DNA of 64,000 nucleotides from Rosa chinensis (GCF_002994745.2 NC_037093.1:42574384-42638383); one strand, 5' to 3'; positions 35,468 through 47,637 are shown, numbered from the stretch's first letter. A program made the numbers and translations. Notes: generated by a model from the sequence alone, not told the origin.

Positions 35468-35681
35468 TGTTAAAGGAAAAACATATTATGTGCCTTCGTC
35501 AAAGTAACTGACGAAGAGGGAATCAAGGAATCAGTGATTACCAATCAATTAGCATAAAAGATAGATCAATCAGTATTTAATATCATAATTGTAATCAATA
35601 TTTCCGTTGTTATTTCTTCCCTATATAAAGGGACTATGAAATGAAATGAGTAGACCATTCCAATCTCCATTTACTTTTACA
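35468..35681 (+). mobile_element. 3' LTR
   Basis: 214 bp, TG...CA, preceded by the polypurine run CACAAGGGGGAG. Nearly identical to the 5' LTR apart from the 18-bp duplication there. Confidence 0.93.
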
Positions 35682-35895
35682 TACATATATATATATATAT
35701 ATCAGTGTGTATATGATGATGTAGTGTGGGTGGCAGACCCCCTAGCCCTATGCTAGGTCTGCCAGTGACTTAATGGGATATTAGGGAAGACTTCCTTAGA
35801 GTGTTTTAAGTAAGGGAGAATTTAAAAAACTTAATGGGGTAAGTGGGAAACAAATCCCTTAAAATGGGGTAAATGGACAAAAACCCTATTATTTT

Positions 35896-36448
35896 TGAGT
35901 GATACAGATGGTCTCGTCCTGTCCCGAATACTTCGGGGTTAAAATGGTATTGTAATTTCACTCCTGAGCTGGTTCCATCCCATCACGAAATAGTTATATT
36001 TATAATTTAAATTAAAATTTTAAAATGTGTCAATTTGTGATAGGTTGTTTGTGATATGTGTCAATTATTAGTATTTATACATCTAACAACTTCTCTTTCT
36101 GTCTAAGCATCTAACACAGAACACTTATCTAGACAAAAAAAAATAAAAAATGGCGCAACCACTCTTATCTCTAACTTGCGATTTGACTCTCCAAACTTTC
36201 CAAAGACAGTAAGGCACTAAGGCAACAGCACTGCAGCAAATCTCCATGAGTTAACCACCAAAATCAAACACCCATCCTTTTCTCTTTGGAATTTCATTAC
36301 TCATAAGGAGTCTCAAACTCTCAGTTAGAAAATGCGATTTAACATGGTGATTAATGTGTGAAGCATTGAAGCCTTGAAGAATGAAGAGAGATCAAGCTCT
36401 TTGGCTGGTAGTTTGTTGTTTCTTTTGCTTCTTTCTAATTATTCATCT
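35896..36448. other. Intergenic
   Basis: No gene. 35905-35945 (GGTCTCGTCCTGTCCCGAA) is an inverse partial match to 26895-26905, consistent with an older element around the MULE. The rest is AT-rich. Confidence 0.4.
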
Positions 36449-36953
36449 TGTAGATACCTCCACTAGTATGGAGAAATAACTATGTCACCACGCATATGTA
36501 ATACCCTCTAAGGGGCGCCCACAAGCCTTGGTGGGACCTAACCACGACATTCATCCCGTAGCTCGATATCTAAGCTACTCCACGGTAGTCAGAAGTGGTC
36601 AAGAGCTCACCGGGAAGCCACTTTCCCTTCCTCACCAATATGCCTTCACAACAAGCTTTCTAGATTAGAAAGGGACTTTAATTGTGTCCCACATTGAAAA
36701 CCATGTAAAGGAAGGAGTCTCCCTTCCCTATAAAAGGAGACTCCTTCCCATTTATTCCACATCCCATTACACACTTGTAATCCTATTGGGCCTTGCGGCC
36801 CAAACAAGGCCCAAACTCATATAGTGCAACACTTCAAGTGGATGTAGTCTCTCTCTAAGGCGGGAGAAGAACCACTAGACTTTTTTGTGTCGTTTACTCT
36901 CTCTCTCTCTCTCTCTCTAACATTAACTAGACCCTTCAGTTTTAACATTAACA
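36449..36953 (+). mobile_element. 5' LTR of the LARD-like element
   Basis: Starts TGTAGATACCTCCACTAG. Contains a TATA box CCCTATAAAAGG near 36727-36736, TTGGGCCTTGCGGCCCAA (partial palindrome) near 36787, and a CT tract at about 36896-36918. Ends near ...CATTAACA. Confidence 0.82.
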
Positions 36954-37679
36954 TTGGTACAGTCTGTGGGAAGCCGATACAATGGCTTCATCACTTATCA
37001 TGCGTTAAGTCACCTTAACGGAAGTTCAAAGAATTTTCTTTTCTTATTTGAGTTATCAATTCACTGGGCATCATCTTCTTTGATGAGCAAACCCCATCCT
37101 TGGTGGTAACAAAAAATAATTTTGCTTCTCTACATAAAGCTTGCTCCACCAGCTCAAAATTCAAATACCTCCTTACTCCGCCAAATGCCAGCTCCAATCT
37201 TAAAAAAAGAAAAAGAAAAAAGAAGAAGAGCAATTTCCACGTTTAGCCTTACACCAAGGTTAAGCTACACTAGCCTTTTATGGAAAATGTCATCCTATCC
37301 TAGCGGTATTAAAAAAAAAAAAAAATTTAGCATGATGGCTAGTAAGGCTAGCAGCCATCTCCCGCCAAACAAGGCACTGTTAGGCATGCCAACGTCAAAG
37401 TAGGCCCCCCGAGCGAGGTTAGAGCTATCCTCCACTAGGTACACCAACGTCAAAGTAGGCCCCCGATCAGCGTCAAAGAAGGCCCGCAACAAAAATTTGA
37501 GGTACAAGATGGACATCCAGAAGCTTACTATGGGCACCCAGCCTTCTCTGTGGCTCTATTACTCCGCCAAGAGCCTCCACTAGGCAAGTTCTCATCCATT
37601 AGTAGCATCAAACACTAAAGACGCGAACTCACTTGGTCAGCGTCATGCTTCAGAGGCCTTTGATCATCATTCCCATCAT

Positions 37680-37945
37680 TTGATCATCCTTCCCATCCTT
37701 TGGCCATCGTCAGAGGCCACCACGTGCAACGCAACTTATCACATCAAGATAGCCGTGCTAGCAAGTGACCCCCACTGGGCACCATCGCCAGCAGGCCAGC
37801 GTACTCCGCTAGAAAGCTCCAGCGCACCAGCGGCCCCAGCTTGGCATCCTCCGCTGGGCACCACTACTAGTAGGCCAGCGCTAATGCCAGCGCTAGCATG
37901 CCAACCGCCAGCATGCCAACCGCCAAACTGCTGCCAAGCGGAGAC
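37680..37945 (+). other. GC-rich interior segment, no recognised protein
   Basis: The GC-rich stretch inside the LARD has a small open frame rich in Pro, Ala and Gln, with repeated CCAGC words. I see no domain; it is probably low-complexity, not a gene. Confidence 0.4.
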
Positions 37946-40675
37946 CACCAATGGTCTCCCTAATCGAACACCAGTCTTGACGCAGGGAATACCTACGTGA
38001 CGCTCAATCTTCTTGACTTTGTGTTCAGATTGCTTGACACTCAATCAGGTTGCTTCACGCTCAGCCATGTTTCATGACGCTCAGTCATGTTTCTTGACGT
38101 TCGGACTTCTTGGCGATCAATCAGCAACTCTTCTTCACCGCTCAGGTTTCTCGATCCTATATGAGTGAAGAGATAAAAAGCTAAGTTCAAATACTCCCCG
38201 CTCTTCTTATATATTAAGCAATCAGATTATACACATGTTTTACATCATGAGCTGCTGCACATAACCATGATTCTATATACTAGCTATCTATCAGATAACT
38301 TGACACACCTATATATGTGTTTACATGTATGCGCTTTGGTCTATAGTTTAGCAGCATGTGTCTGCTATGTTATCCTCCTACTGGATATGAGCACTACGTG
38401 CCTATACTTTGCATAACTCAATGCCACTTAGTCCTATGAAAAAGCATGATCGCACACCTACTAACACTTATTCACCTCGATGTAATATGATTTCTACACT
38501 CGGCCATAGGCATGTAATATATATGTATTCATTGCTATACTAGGACTGGCTCTATTAGCCTTATGCACCATCACGTGTAGCTAATTGACAGAGACACATA
38601 AGCTCTAGATACTTCAATGCATGCATAGCTCCTTTAGGCAAATAAAAAGCATGCTTATAAAACAAACAATGCTATATGACACATAGATCTCCCCTATGAT
38701 CTATTAAATTGCATTGGCTTGCTATTTGCTGCACATTCATATGCTCACTGCATTGCTCATCGTATAACTTTCAATCAAGCACAAAGCATCAATGCCACTC
38801 TCTTGTCCTCTTCTGAAAACTAGCTGCTATGTATATGACAGACCAGCTCATTATCCATGCTTCAATTATCATTATATATACATTTGAGCTATGTATCCAT
38901 CCCTTCAATTTATCCAATTGTAATGGAATTCAAATATATTTCTTTTTTTCTTTCCAGCAAGAATAAGTCAAAGGTCTCCCACTATGAACCTCACATTTTT
39001 CAAATACCTAAATGGTGTTGTTATATCTATCTGTCAATTTGACATTCAAAATAGGGACACATGTCATGTTTCATTAGTCACTAGTTACAGCATGGCTTGC
39101 ACGCTTCACTCAATTGACACATAATTAAAAAAAAAAAAAAAAACAACGTTGTCTATTTTATCAAAGCACATATGCAAGATATTAGTGTTGATTTTACATA
39201 CTCATGTACTAATCACCTATTTTTGTTTCAAGGAGACATAATCACCGATCACCTCTCCAATTAGCGTAATAATCATCCTTCTACTAAGGAACTTCGTTGG
39301 AGCAATGAAGCGTCATGCTTGGACAACTCCAACATGATTTGGGTACTTAAGTCAATTCCAACTCCAATTCACTACAAATCGGCATAAAATAAGTAACTAT
39401 ATCTTCTTTTTTATGCTCTTTCAATTTGAGCTAGTGTCATGTCAATGCCATGCTTTCATAACTCTTGAGCATGCCTACAACATTTCGTAGATTTGGCATT
39501 GCTTTCTAGGCCTTACATGCTAGATATGTCATGCTTCAAATATTGATCTCAATGATCCCTAGGCATGTTTACAACAATACAAAAATGTTATTAGCAAACT
39601 TTACTACAAGTACATACTATACACATGCCATGCTTAGTCAATTTAATGTGAAATTCACTTAAGCAAGCTATGCCATGCTTGAAACGTTGTGACACTTGTG
39701 ACTTAATTAAGCATGCTCAAATAAAGACTTGCTTGGGTTACGACTCGCTTGGGTATCAAACATGGTCACCACTTGCTTGGGCCACGCCCCGTGCGCATGC
39801 TCGCACAGTGTCTATCCGCTCAACTACACCCAACTTGCTTGAACACAACCTAACTTGCTCGAACATATCCAACATGCTTTAGTTAAGCACCAAATTCATA
39901 ATGCTTCATACTATGCATTGAAAGCTACTCCCAAAATTTTATATGGACACCCATTACACTTGCCACTATCTATTGTGCATGTTACATAGCCATAAGATCC
40001 ACATAATATTACTTGCCATGCTTATTTGTCATTGTTCATATAATTAGCAAGATTTACATGTACTCTATATGTAAATATTTTTGCCTAGCCCATTGGCTAC
40101 CATACTTTGTCAAACTCTCTCCACGGTAAAAGACCTAAACGGGTCTAGACTCCACAAATCTATGGTATGGTCCACGACCCACCACCAAGAGGTAAGACAA
40201 CACCTCATAATGACAATGACCGCTACACGGCATTGCAGTCTAGCTTTTCCCCTCCGAGAAAGAGTAAAGGGACCTATTAACACAGCCCATGGCAGCCATT
40301 AATCTGGCAGTTAACCCTCGATGCTTGGGTATCAAAGATTAGGTTCGCTACCTAATGCCTATTGCTTAAACGCAGCTCCCTTCATCAAATAATTTTTTGA
40401 CCATACAGAGGTCTATAGCCAGGAGTAGGGGACTCCTTGGAGGGCCAAAATGCAAAAATGTTCGCTCTAACAAAATCTTAGGGGGACAACGCACTTGCGC
40501 TAATTATGCTCGACATATAGCACAAAGCCATGCTTTGGTTTCAACCCCGCAAGAAAACCCTCCTTGACTGGGGACTTCGGGGACTTGTACATACATCCTA
40601 GCATAATTAGCAACGGTTACGCTCATGCCTCATGACATCACCTTTGAGCTACCCGTTCATGCCTCATTGCATCCC

Positions 40676-41095
40676 CGAGCTTCACACTCATGCCTTCCCG
40701 GCAACTTCGAGCTTCAAGCTCATGCCTTCCTGGCACCTCGAGCTTCACGCTCACGCCTTCTCGCCACCCCCAAGCTTTCACGCTCATGCCTTCCCGGCAT
40801 CCCGAGCTTCACCCTCACTCCTTTTCGGCACCCCCGAGCTTTCACCCTCTTGCCTTCCCAACACCTCGAGCTTCACGCTCACGCCTTTCCGGCGCACCCA
40901 AGCTTCACATTCACGCCTTCCTGGCACCCCGAGCTTCACGCTCATGCCTTCTTGGCACCCCCGAGCTTCACGCTCACGCCTTCTCTGCACCCCCGAGCTT
41001 CACACTCATGCCTTCCCGCCACTCCGAGCTTTCACACTCTTGCCTTCCCGGCATTCTCGAACTTTATGCTCACGCCTTCCCAGCATAATACACAT
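40676..41095 (+). repeat. ~32-bp tandem repeat array in the LARD interior
   Basis: About 13 imperfect units of 29-34 bp built on GAGCTTCACGCTCATGCCTT then CCCGGCACCCC. Because the unit is not a multiple of three and lacks stops, all three plus frames are open here, giving apparent proteins that are repeat artefacts. Confidence 0.92.
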
Positions 41096-41552
41096 TAATG
41101 GAGCATTGAATTCTTCTACCATTTATCGTTTGCAACAATCGAATTCTTTTCAAGTTCCATTAGTACGAGCGAAAATCCAATTAACACAAACGTTCGCATA
41201 TTCATTGTTCATGAGTCACAAACTCTTACCTTCACCTCATTCATGCAACTAACACCTCATGGAATACCCGCGTCAACTTGACCACATTCATTTTCATATG
41301 CAATTCATATGCTCATTCTTAGTATACTCATACAATCATGTGCGTTCTCGAGCTTATACGACATAACCGATCATACTCGACGCCACTCATGCAACATACA
41401 CCTCACGGGCGTAACCTTGTCAATCCGACCTCGTTTGTTTTCTTGCGCGCATCATGCAGTTATGCATCATATGCACTTCATATACTCATTCATCATATGT
41501 TCACACAACCATGTGCATTCTCGAGCTCATAATCGATCGTACTTGACGCCAT

Positions 41553-41553
41553 T

Positions 41554-41586
<33 letters not shown>

Positions 41587-41587
41587 C
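41553..41587. repeat. AC/AT microsatellite
   Basis: (AC)n followed by (AT)n within the LARD interior. Confidence 0.95.
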
Positions 41588-41844
41588 ATCATGTATCATA
41601 CGCCTCGTACATTCATACATGCTAACACATATAGAGCAACTCTCATATGTTGCCCAATACAACAAGCATTCCACATGCGCATGCTTCTATCTTTGTTTTG
41701 CAGGTTAAAGAGCCCCTTCTTGCTTATGGAGTTCGGGGACTTGTAAAGGCTGGGTGCCACCCGGACATCACTTATGCTTGATGGCATCATGTTTATAACT
41801 CCCCAACTAAGAAGCTCCTCTTACTTGGGGATTTCGGGGATTTG

Positions 41845-42612
41845 TAGATACCTTTACTAGCATAATTAGTAAAAAAAGGGACGTATATGGTACTCGAAAA
41901 ATACGTACGTGTATTATTCGGACATTTTATCAAATAGTTCGTTAAAAAGTTTGGAATTTTTTTTAATTAATTAAACAATTAAAAATTTTAATTAAAAATA
42001 TTAATTTGTATTCATTTTTGTTCAATAATATGTGTAAAATACGAAAAAAAACGTAAAAATCGTGTATAGTACGTGTATAATACTTTTGGCTTCAAAAGTA
42101 CGGGAAATTTAACGAGTCCATTTCAAAAATACGAAGTACAGAAGTATTTTTAAATAAAACGTAAGTACGTGTTTTGTTCGCGTATAATATGAAAAATTAC
42201 TAACTAGGTTCACTAGTATGAAGAAATAACTATGTCACCAAGTATATGTAACACCCTCTTAGGGGCCCACAAGCCATGGTGGGACCCAATTGCGACATGC
42301 ATCCTGAAGCTCGACATCCAAGCTACCCCGCAGTAGTCGAAAGCGGCCAAGAGCTCACCTGGAAGCCGCTTTCCCTTCCTCACCAATATGCCTTCACAAC
42401 AAGCTTTCTAGACTAGAAAGGGACTTTGTGTCCAACATTGAAAACCATGTAAAGGAAGGAGCCTCCCTTCCTTATAAAAGGAGACTCATTCCCATTTATT
42501 CCACATCCCATCTTATTGGGCCTTGCGGCCCAAACCCATATAGTGCAGCACTTCAAGTGGATGTAGTATCCCTTGAAGGTGGGAGACGAATCACTATACT
42601 TTTTGTGTCTTT

Positions 42613-42655
<43 letters not shown>

Positions 42656-42690
42656 ACGTTAACTAGACCCTTCGGTTATAATGTTACCCA
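41845..42690 (+). mobile_element. 3' LTR of the LARD-like element, with ~350 bp of extra sequence
   Basis: Starts TGTAGATACCTTTACTAG after the G-rich run GGGGATTTCGGGGATT. It resumes alignment with the 5' LTR at about 42211 (ACTAGTATGAAGAAATAAC) and continues to 42690. The intervening 41860-42210 is AT-rich with TACGT words and is absent from the 5' LTR; ACTAG borders both sides. A CT tract is at 42615-42650. Confidence 0.78.
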
Positions 42691-43637
42691 TTTGTTAGCC
42701 AAATAGCCACCTTCAAGTATAAGGGCAAGTTATAGTTTAGAGGATTATGAGTAGGGGATTGGAAAAACCACTCTAGCTAGGGAAACCTAAAGGATGCTAG
42801 ATGAAAATGAAAATATACAAATCACAAACAAGGGCTGACAAGTGAACCAAAGTTCATGGTGATTATATGCAAGATAGAGTAGTGGTTTGATTTTTATTTT
42901 GGAGATGATTTGATCCGCAAATAACTAAATGAATACTTGAAATGTAAATTAGGTTAAGCTAAATTAGATGTAATGAAATGGATCAAATTTAAGACTTAAG
43001 GTTTCCACCTCTAGCCACTCTTGCAAACAATGATGCTTCTATAGTGAATGATGTCATTTTAATTAGCCAATTTCTCTCCTTACATCCCTCTCAGGCATTA
43101 CTCTAAGTGCATAAAGCTTTGAGATGAAGAAATTATGCAAATTCAACATACTGTTAAACTAGCTTATTGAGGTGCTAATGAAAAGTGCATCAAACATAAA
43201 ATTCACATCAATGTAATACAAGATTGGCTAGGACTTTCAACCCTGGTCTCAACAAACTAACTACTCAATCATAATCAAATACATAAGCTTCAACATGTTT
43301 ATGAACATCAAACTAAAGAGTAGGGGTAGAGAAGTGACTAGTGATGATTAAGTTGAGGATGATGTAGATGAACTCATGGAGGTATTAACATTGTGCTAAT
43401 GGTGATGGTGATGATGATTCCTCAAGTGATGCTAGACTCTTCTTCCTTCTCCTTGCTTGATGGTGGAGTATGAGATGTAGTGATGATCAAGTGGTGAAGC
43501 TTTATGTATATGAAATGGAATGGGTAGATGAAAAAGTTGATGAATTTGGTGGTGGTAGTAATGGAGGTTATGGATTGATGGTGATGGAGGCTTGTGGAGG
43601 TATGTCAGTTGATTGTGTAGAGAACAGAGAGAGAAAA
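42691..43637. other. Intergenic
   Basis: No gene recognised. Short frames near 43470-43700 run into the poly(T) of the neighbouring retroposon and look accidental. Confidence 0.5.
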
Positions 43638-43649
43638 AGATGTAATGAC

Positions 43650-44861
43650 TTTTTTTTTTTTTTTGTTGAGAAAAAGGGCGGTGCGGCAGCCCTCAAGCCT
43701 TGATAGCCTTGATTAAAGAAACTGTCGAATACAGGGGGGGACATTGAGCCTACACCCCTGATTACAATAAGCAGAACCTCCTGAAATACTATCCTAAGTC
43801 TCTACTAAACGTTTGTACTCAACAAAGCACCAACTAGCAAAGAGCGCACAAATGGCGACTCTATTTGCTTTAACTGCTTTAACGCAGCGGTGACACAACG
43901 GAAAGATAACTTGGACTGCAACCCGACTACAACAAAGCATAACTTCCATACGCACAACTTTCCCATCATGATGCCCCTGGACACTACATCCAGTGAAACT
44001 TAATTTCACTCTGCTACTAAAAGGCAGCGACCATTTGCAAGTGCAAGGAACTCGCCGCCTACCTAGAGCAAAACAGGCACACAAGGTGCAAAGACTGGCA
44101 CACAGGCCACTGTCTCCAACTAGAACACGGTTGGAGTTTATTACCGGCAAAGCAACAAAAGAAAGAAAACAACCAACAAAAGCAAAAGTAACTAAAGCCC
44201 GGCCCAACCACCATCTCCACAGCATCCAAGGGTCCAGCGCCGACAGCCAACCACGCAGCCAACACACCGCAGCATCACCGCGCCTCCGGCCTGCACTTCC
44301 ACGCCGCCACACCACATCTGTACTCCGCTGCTTTGCTACGCCATGTCGGGGACTGCCGCAAAGCCCTGCAGAAAACCGAGGATGAATCCCCAACAGAAGC
44401 AGAACCTCACTGTGTGTCTCTCCGCCATGAGATCGCCGTCTCTGCCACTGCCCAGATCCCGACTTCAGTAGCGCCATTAGAGCTCTCCACCGGCCAACAC
44501 CCTAGCTCAGCATTGTGCTGGTGCTCGCCCCCGAAACACAACCATATCTAGATCGATCTGGCATCACCAATCTCAGCCACAGAACCCAGATAGGAATGAG
44601 GACTACGGCTGCAGACGACAATGAACTGGGGATGTCTCTATAGGAGGGTTGGGAAAAACCAGCCGCTAACAAAACAACAAAGGAACTGGGACAAGAAGCT
44701 CGAACAAGAGTGTGCTCCCCTAACTCTCAAGCCGGAGATCAGGATCCGGTTGGATCTAGATCTCGGCAAGAGAGAAGGGGGATGAGGGTTTCAGATCTAC
44801 TTTCTCTCTCTAGTTTCTAGAGAGAAGGCAGAGAGAGCTGCTTATTTCTTTTAGATATATC
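43650..44861 (-). mobile_element. Poly(A)-tailed non-LTR retroposon, about 1.2 kb
   Basis: On the minus strand it ends in a 15-base poly(A) (plus-strand T run 43650-43664). Both flanks carry AGATGTAATGAC/AGATGTAATGGC (43638-43649 and 44862-44873), a 12-bp target duplication with one mismatch. The last ~300 bp match the copy at 59160-59453. The minus frame 44477-43794 (227 codons) has no recognised domain; its last part is conserved in the second copy, but at DNA level too. It may be a non-autonomous LINE derivative carrying foreign sequence. Confidence 0.75.
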
Positions 44862-44873
44862 AGATGTAATGGC

Positions 44874-45385
44874 TTAAATAGAGGAAGAGAGAAGTGTGAA
44901 ATGATGATGAGAAACAAAAGGAAGCAGCTCTAGCCTTGTAAGAAGCAAATGGTAGGAGTGTTAGAGTGGGTAATGATTGTTAAAACATGGTGATTAAACC
45001 TACTATTACATAGCAGATTTTTGTGTTCTCAAAGTAGACTTTTGGGGTATTTAAGGAGTAGAGATAGTGTGTGAAAGAGGGAAAAGGGATGGAGTTTATT
45101 TGGAACCATAAAGTTTAGGATTTAGTTATGATGGAATGATGGTGCATGAGTGTAATGGAATAAGTACAATGTTACTCCTCTTCCGTACTCCTCCATAAGT
45201 ATGACTGGAAAATACATATGGTGGCATGGGCCGCCAAAACTGGTGGTGCATGGATACTTGTAGTATGTCATAAAACTTGTAGTATGTCATAAAACTTGGT
45301 TTTTGTGCGGATAATGCTATATTGTATTACTGTTGGTATTTTTTTTTTTTTTGTGAGAATGTAAAGTTGGTATTTGGTTATTTTG
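44874..45385. other. Intergenic with a poly(T) run
   Basis: Continuation of the sequence interrupted by the retroposon. T run at about 45342-45355. No gene. Confidence 0.5.
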
Positions 45386-45402
45386 AACTTTGCATGATTA
45401 TT

Positions 45403-47637
45403 AGGAACTCCATTTGAGAAAAAGATCGAAGACTTCTCCAGGTTAATCTTCAGACCATATGCTAGAGTAAAAAAGGACAGAAATTGAGACAGATGACCAG
45501 CAACTCTGCTTGAAGCCCTTGCAAAAATCAAGCTGTCATCAGTGAACACTAAATTAGAAACTCTGTGACCTTTCGGCGAAGTTAAAATACCAATATGATT
45601 TTTTGGTCTAACAGAAAGAACATTAAGATTTCTAATAAAAGGTTCCATACACAAGATGAAAATATAAGGCGAGAGGGGATCTCCCTGCCTAATTCCTCTA
45701 GCGGGAGAGAAAAAACCTTTCCGCTTACCATTAACAATAATAGAGAAAGTAACTGAAGTTATACAATTCATAATCAAGTTTATCCAATCCGAGGAGAAAC
45801 CAAATCTACTCAAACACATTCTAATGAAATTCCAGTCTAGCATATCATAGGCTTTCTCCAAATCAAGTTTGACCGCCATAGAACTCGTATTAGCCTTCTT
45901 TCGATTGAAAGTTGAGAAGATCTCATGAGCAATTAAAATATTATCTGTAATTGATTTCCCAGGAGCAAAAGCTTCCTGGTTTCTAGAAATACACTTGTTG
46001 AGCAAAGGTTTTAATCTAGCCACTAGAATTTTAGAAATAATTTTATAAGAAACGTTACACAAACTAATAGGTCTAAAATGACCAACAGTCTCCGGGTTGT
46101 CAATCTTGGGAATGAGAGCAATATTCGTGTGATTCAGCATCTTCAAGGAGGCATTATTAGAGAAAAAATTAAAAACCACATTACTTATCTTATCTTGAAC
46201 AGCAGTCCAATAATTCTGATAGAAGATAGCATGAATACCATCAGGCCCAGGGGCCTTTAGACCACCAATTGAGTTGACAGCCATTTGAATTTCTTCTGGG
46301 GTCACCCTTCTTAAAAGGGAAATGTTATCTGCATCAGAAATAACAGGATAAATTATTTTAATGAAATTATCAGCAATAGTCCTATTAAAAGAATTATCTG
46401 AACGAAATCTTGTTTGAAACTCTTGAATGAAAACATGACTGATGTCTTCATGGTTGTCAAACTAGATCCCCATATTATTTTTAATTTTATTTATATAGTT
46501 TCTCTTCTTCCTCAAAGTAGCTTGGGTTTGAAAATATTTGGTATTCTTGTCTCCAAGAGAAAGCCAATTAGCTTTGGCCCTTTGGGCCCAGAAGACCTCT
46601 TCTGCCTTTTCTAGCTCCAAAAACTGTGTAGTAAGCTCTGCAACTTTGTCCTGCAAAAACAATGAGGTAGGAGAAAGCATTAATTGATATTGATAAAACA
46701 CAAGGTCTTTCTGTAAGTTTCCTAAATTTCGGAAAAGATTTCCATAAGTCTCTCGACTCCAATTGGAAATTCTATGAGAAAAAACACCTAAAATTGCCGA
46801 CAAGTTCTTGATAGGGTCATTATCCGAATTCATATTCCAAATTTGCTTAGTAATTTCAACAAACTAAGGATGAGCAAACCAAATAGCTTCTAACTTAAAA
46901 GGTCTCCTACTGGGAATACGACGGGAAAGTGTAGTTAGAAGGATTGGTCCATGGTTAGAACCCACAATAGGCAGATTTTGAAGAGTACAATCTGGAAACA
47001 TATGAATCCAATTAGGATTAGCAGTGACTCTGTCCAATCTTTCATAAATCACAGTACTATCTCTGTGTTTGTTCGACCATGTGAAGGGCAATCCTTCAGC
47101 AGTCAAAGAAGTCATATGCACATTATTAAGAAAATTGATAAAGTTCTGCATGTACAAATTAAAAGGGGAAGAACCTCCAGATTTTTCAGAAGCAGCAATA
47201 ACATTGTTAAAATCTCCAATCAAAGCCCAAGGCTCATTATTTTGAGGTTCAAGTGTACTAATTTCATTCCAGAGTTGTCTCTGTAAATTTTTTTGGGGGT
47301 AAGCATAAACAAAAGTGATAAACCAATCAAGATTTCTACTAGTGTCGTGCAAACAACAATGTATGTATCTGTCATGCTTGTCCATAACATGCAAGTTCAC
47401 AGTACTAGAATTCCAAAGAAGTAAAAGGCCTCCAGATTGGCCAGAAGAAAGCACATAATCAAACTTATCAAAGTAGAAAGCAAAACGGGAAACCAATTTA
47501 TTAACCTGACCAAGGTCAGGAATCCTAGTATCTAGGATAAACAAAATATCTAGCTGCAGGCCAACAACATAGTATTGGACCTGAGGTAGGAAACCTTGCC
47601 AGGAACTACCCCGACTATTCCAACTTAAACACTTCAT
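45403..47637 (-). pseudogene. LINE ORF2 N-terminal part: endonuclease and reverse transcriptase
   Basis: From ATG at 47637 (MKCLSWNSRGSSWQGFLPQV) comes an APE-type endonuclease with LIGDFNNV, the DRVTANPNW segment and SNHGPILL. After a linker the RT has LKAPGPDGIHAIFYQ, RPISLCNVSYKIISKIL, QEAFAPGKSITDNILIAHE, KLDLEKAYDMLDW, RGIRQGDPLSPYIF and the catalytic box as FTDD in place of the usual FADD. Two in-frame TAG stops occur, at 46864-46866 and at the end of NNMGI (46462). Coding ends at the target-site duplication at 45402. Confidence 0.92.

Larger units (their letters stand above)
28246..35681 (+). mobile_element. Complete Ty1/copia element with short LTRs, coding-defective
   Basis: Both LTRs start TGTTAAAGG and end TTTTACA. 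The 7.4-kb element has a long leader (28478-30062), a separate gag, and a pol with several stops and a frameshift. Flanking 5-mers are TATAT and TACAT, one mismatch, inside a TA microsatellite. LTRs differ by three substitutions and an 18-bp duplication, so insertion is recent. Confidence 0.93.
27975..35767. mobile_element. hAT-type MITE split by a Copia insertion
   Basis: The ends CAGTGGCGGACC and CACTGGCAGACC (right end reverse-complemented) are flanked by the perfect 8-bp duplication ACTTAATG (27967-27974 and 35768-35775). Without the Copia element inside its TA microsatellite it is about 350 bp. The Copia LTRs begin and end within that microsatellite. Confidence 0.82.
26919..35886. mobile_element. 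Non-autonomous MULE, outer layer of a nested insertion
   Basis: The ends GGGTCCTTGACC and GGGTTTTTGTCC (right end reverse-complemented) continue as about 150 bp of imperfect inverted repeat, including CTCACTTATCCCAT versus CCCACTTACCCCAT. The flanks TATTATTTT at 26910-26918 and 35887-35895 are a perfect 9-bp duplication. With the inner insertions removed the element is about 1.17 kb. It has CT tracts at 27055-27094 and 27892-27922 bordering a GC-rich centre (27100-27360) and repeated GGGGGCAATAAAC words near 27530-27740. No transposase. Confidence 0.78.
36449..42690 (+). mobile_element. LARD-like LTR element without gag or pol
   Basis: Two related ~500-bp LTRs bound a ~5-kb interior that has no recognisable retroviral protein on either strand. 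After the 5' LTR comes TTGGTACAGTCTGTGGGAAG, in the form of a gypsy primer-binding region. The interior holds low-complexity segments and a 32-bp tandem array. LTR differences are many (substitutions, small indels, one ~350-bp difference), so the element is old. No convincing target duplication was found, so ends are good to a few bases only. Confidence 0.8.

Noticed and set aside
40676..41095. Regular repeats resembling a CRISPR array
   Set aside because: Units are contiguous and imperfect without unique spacers, inside a plant LTR element.
40625..41252. Three overlapping long frames resembling a Ser/Pro/His-rich protein
   Set aside because: All three frames are open because the 32-bp unit lacks stops; no start context or domain.
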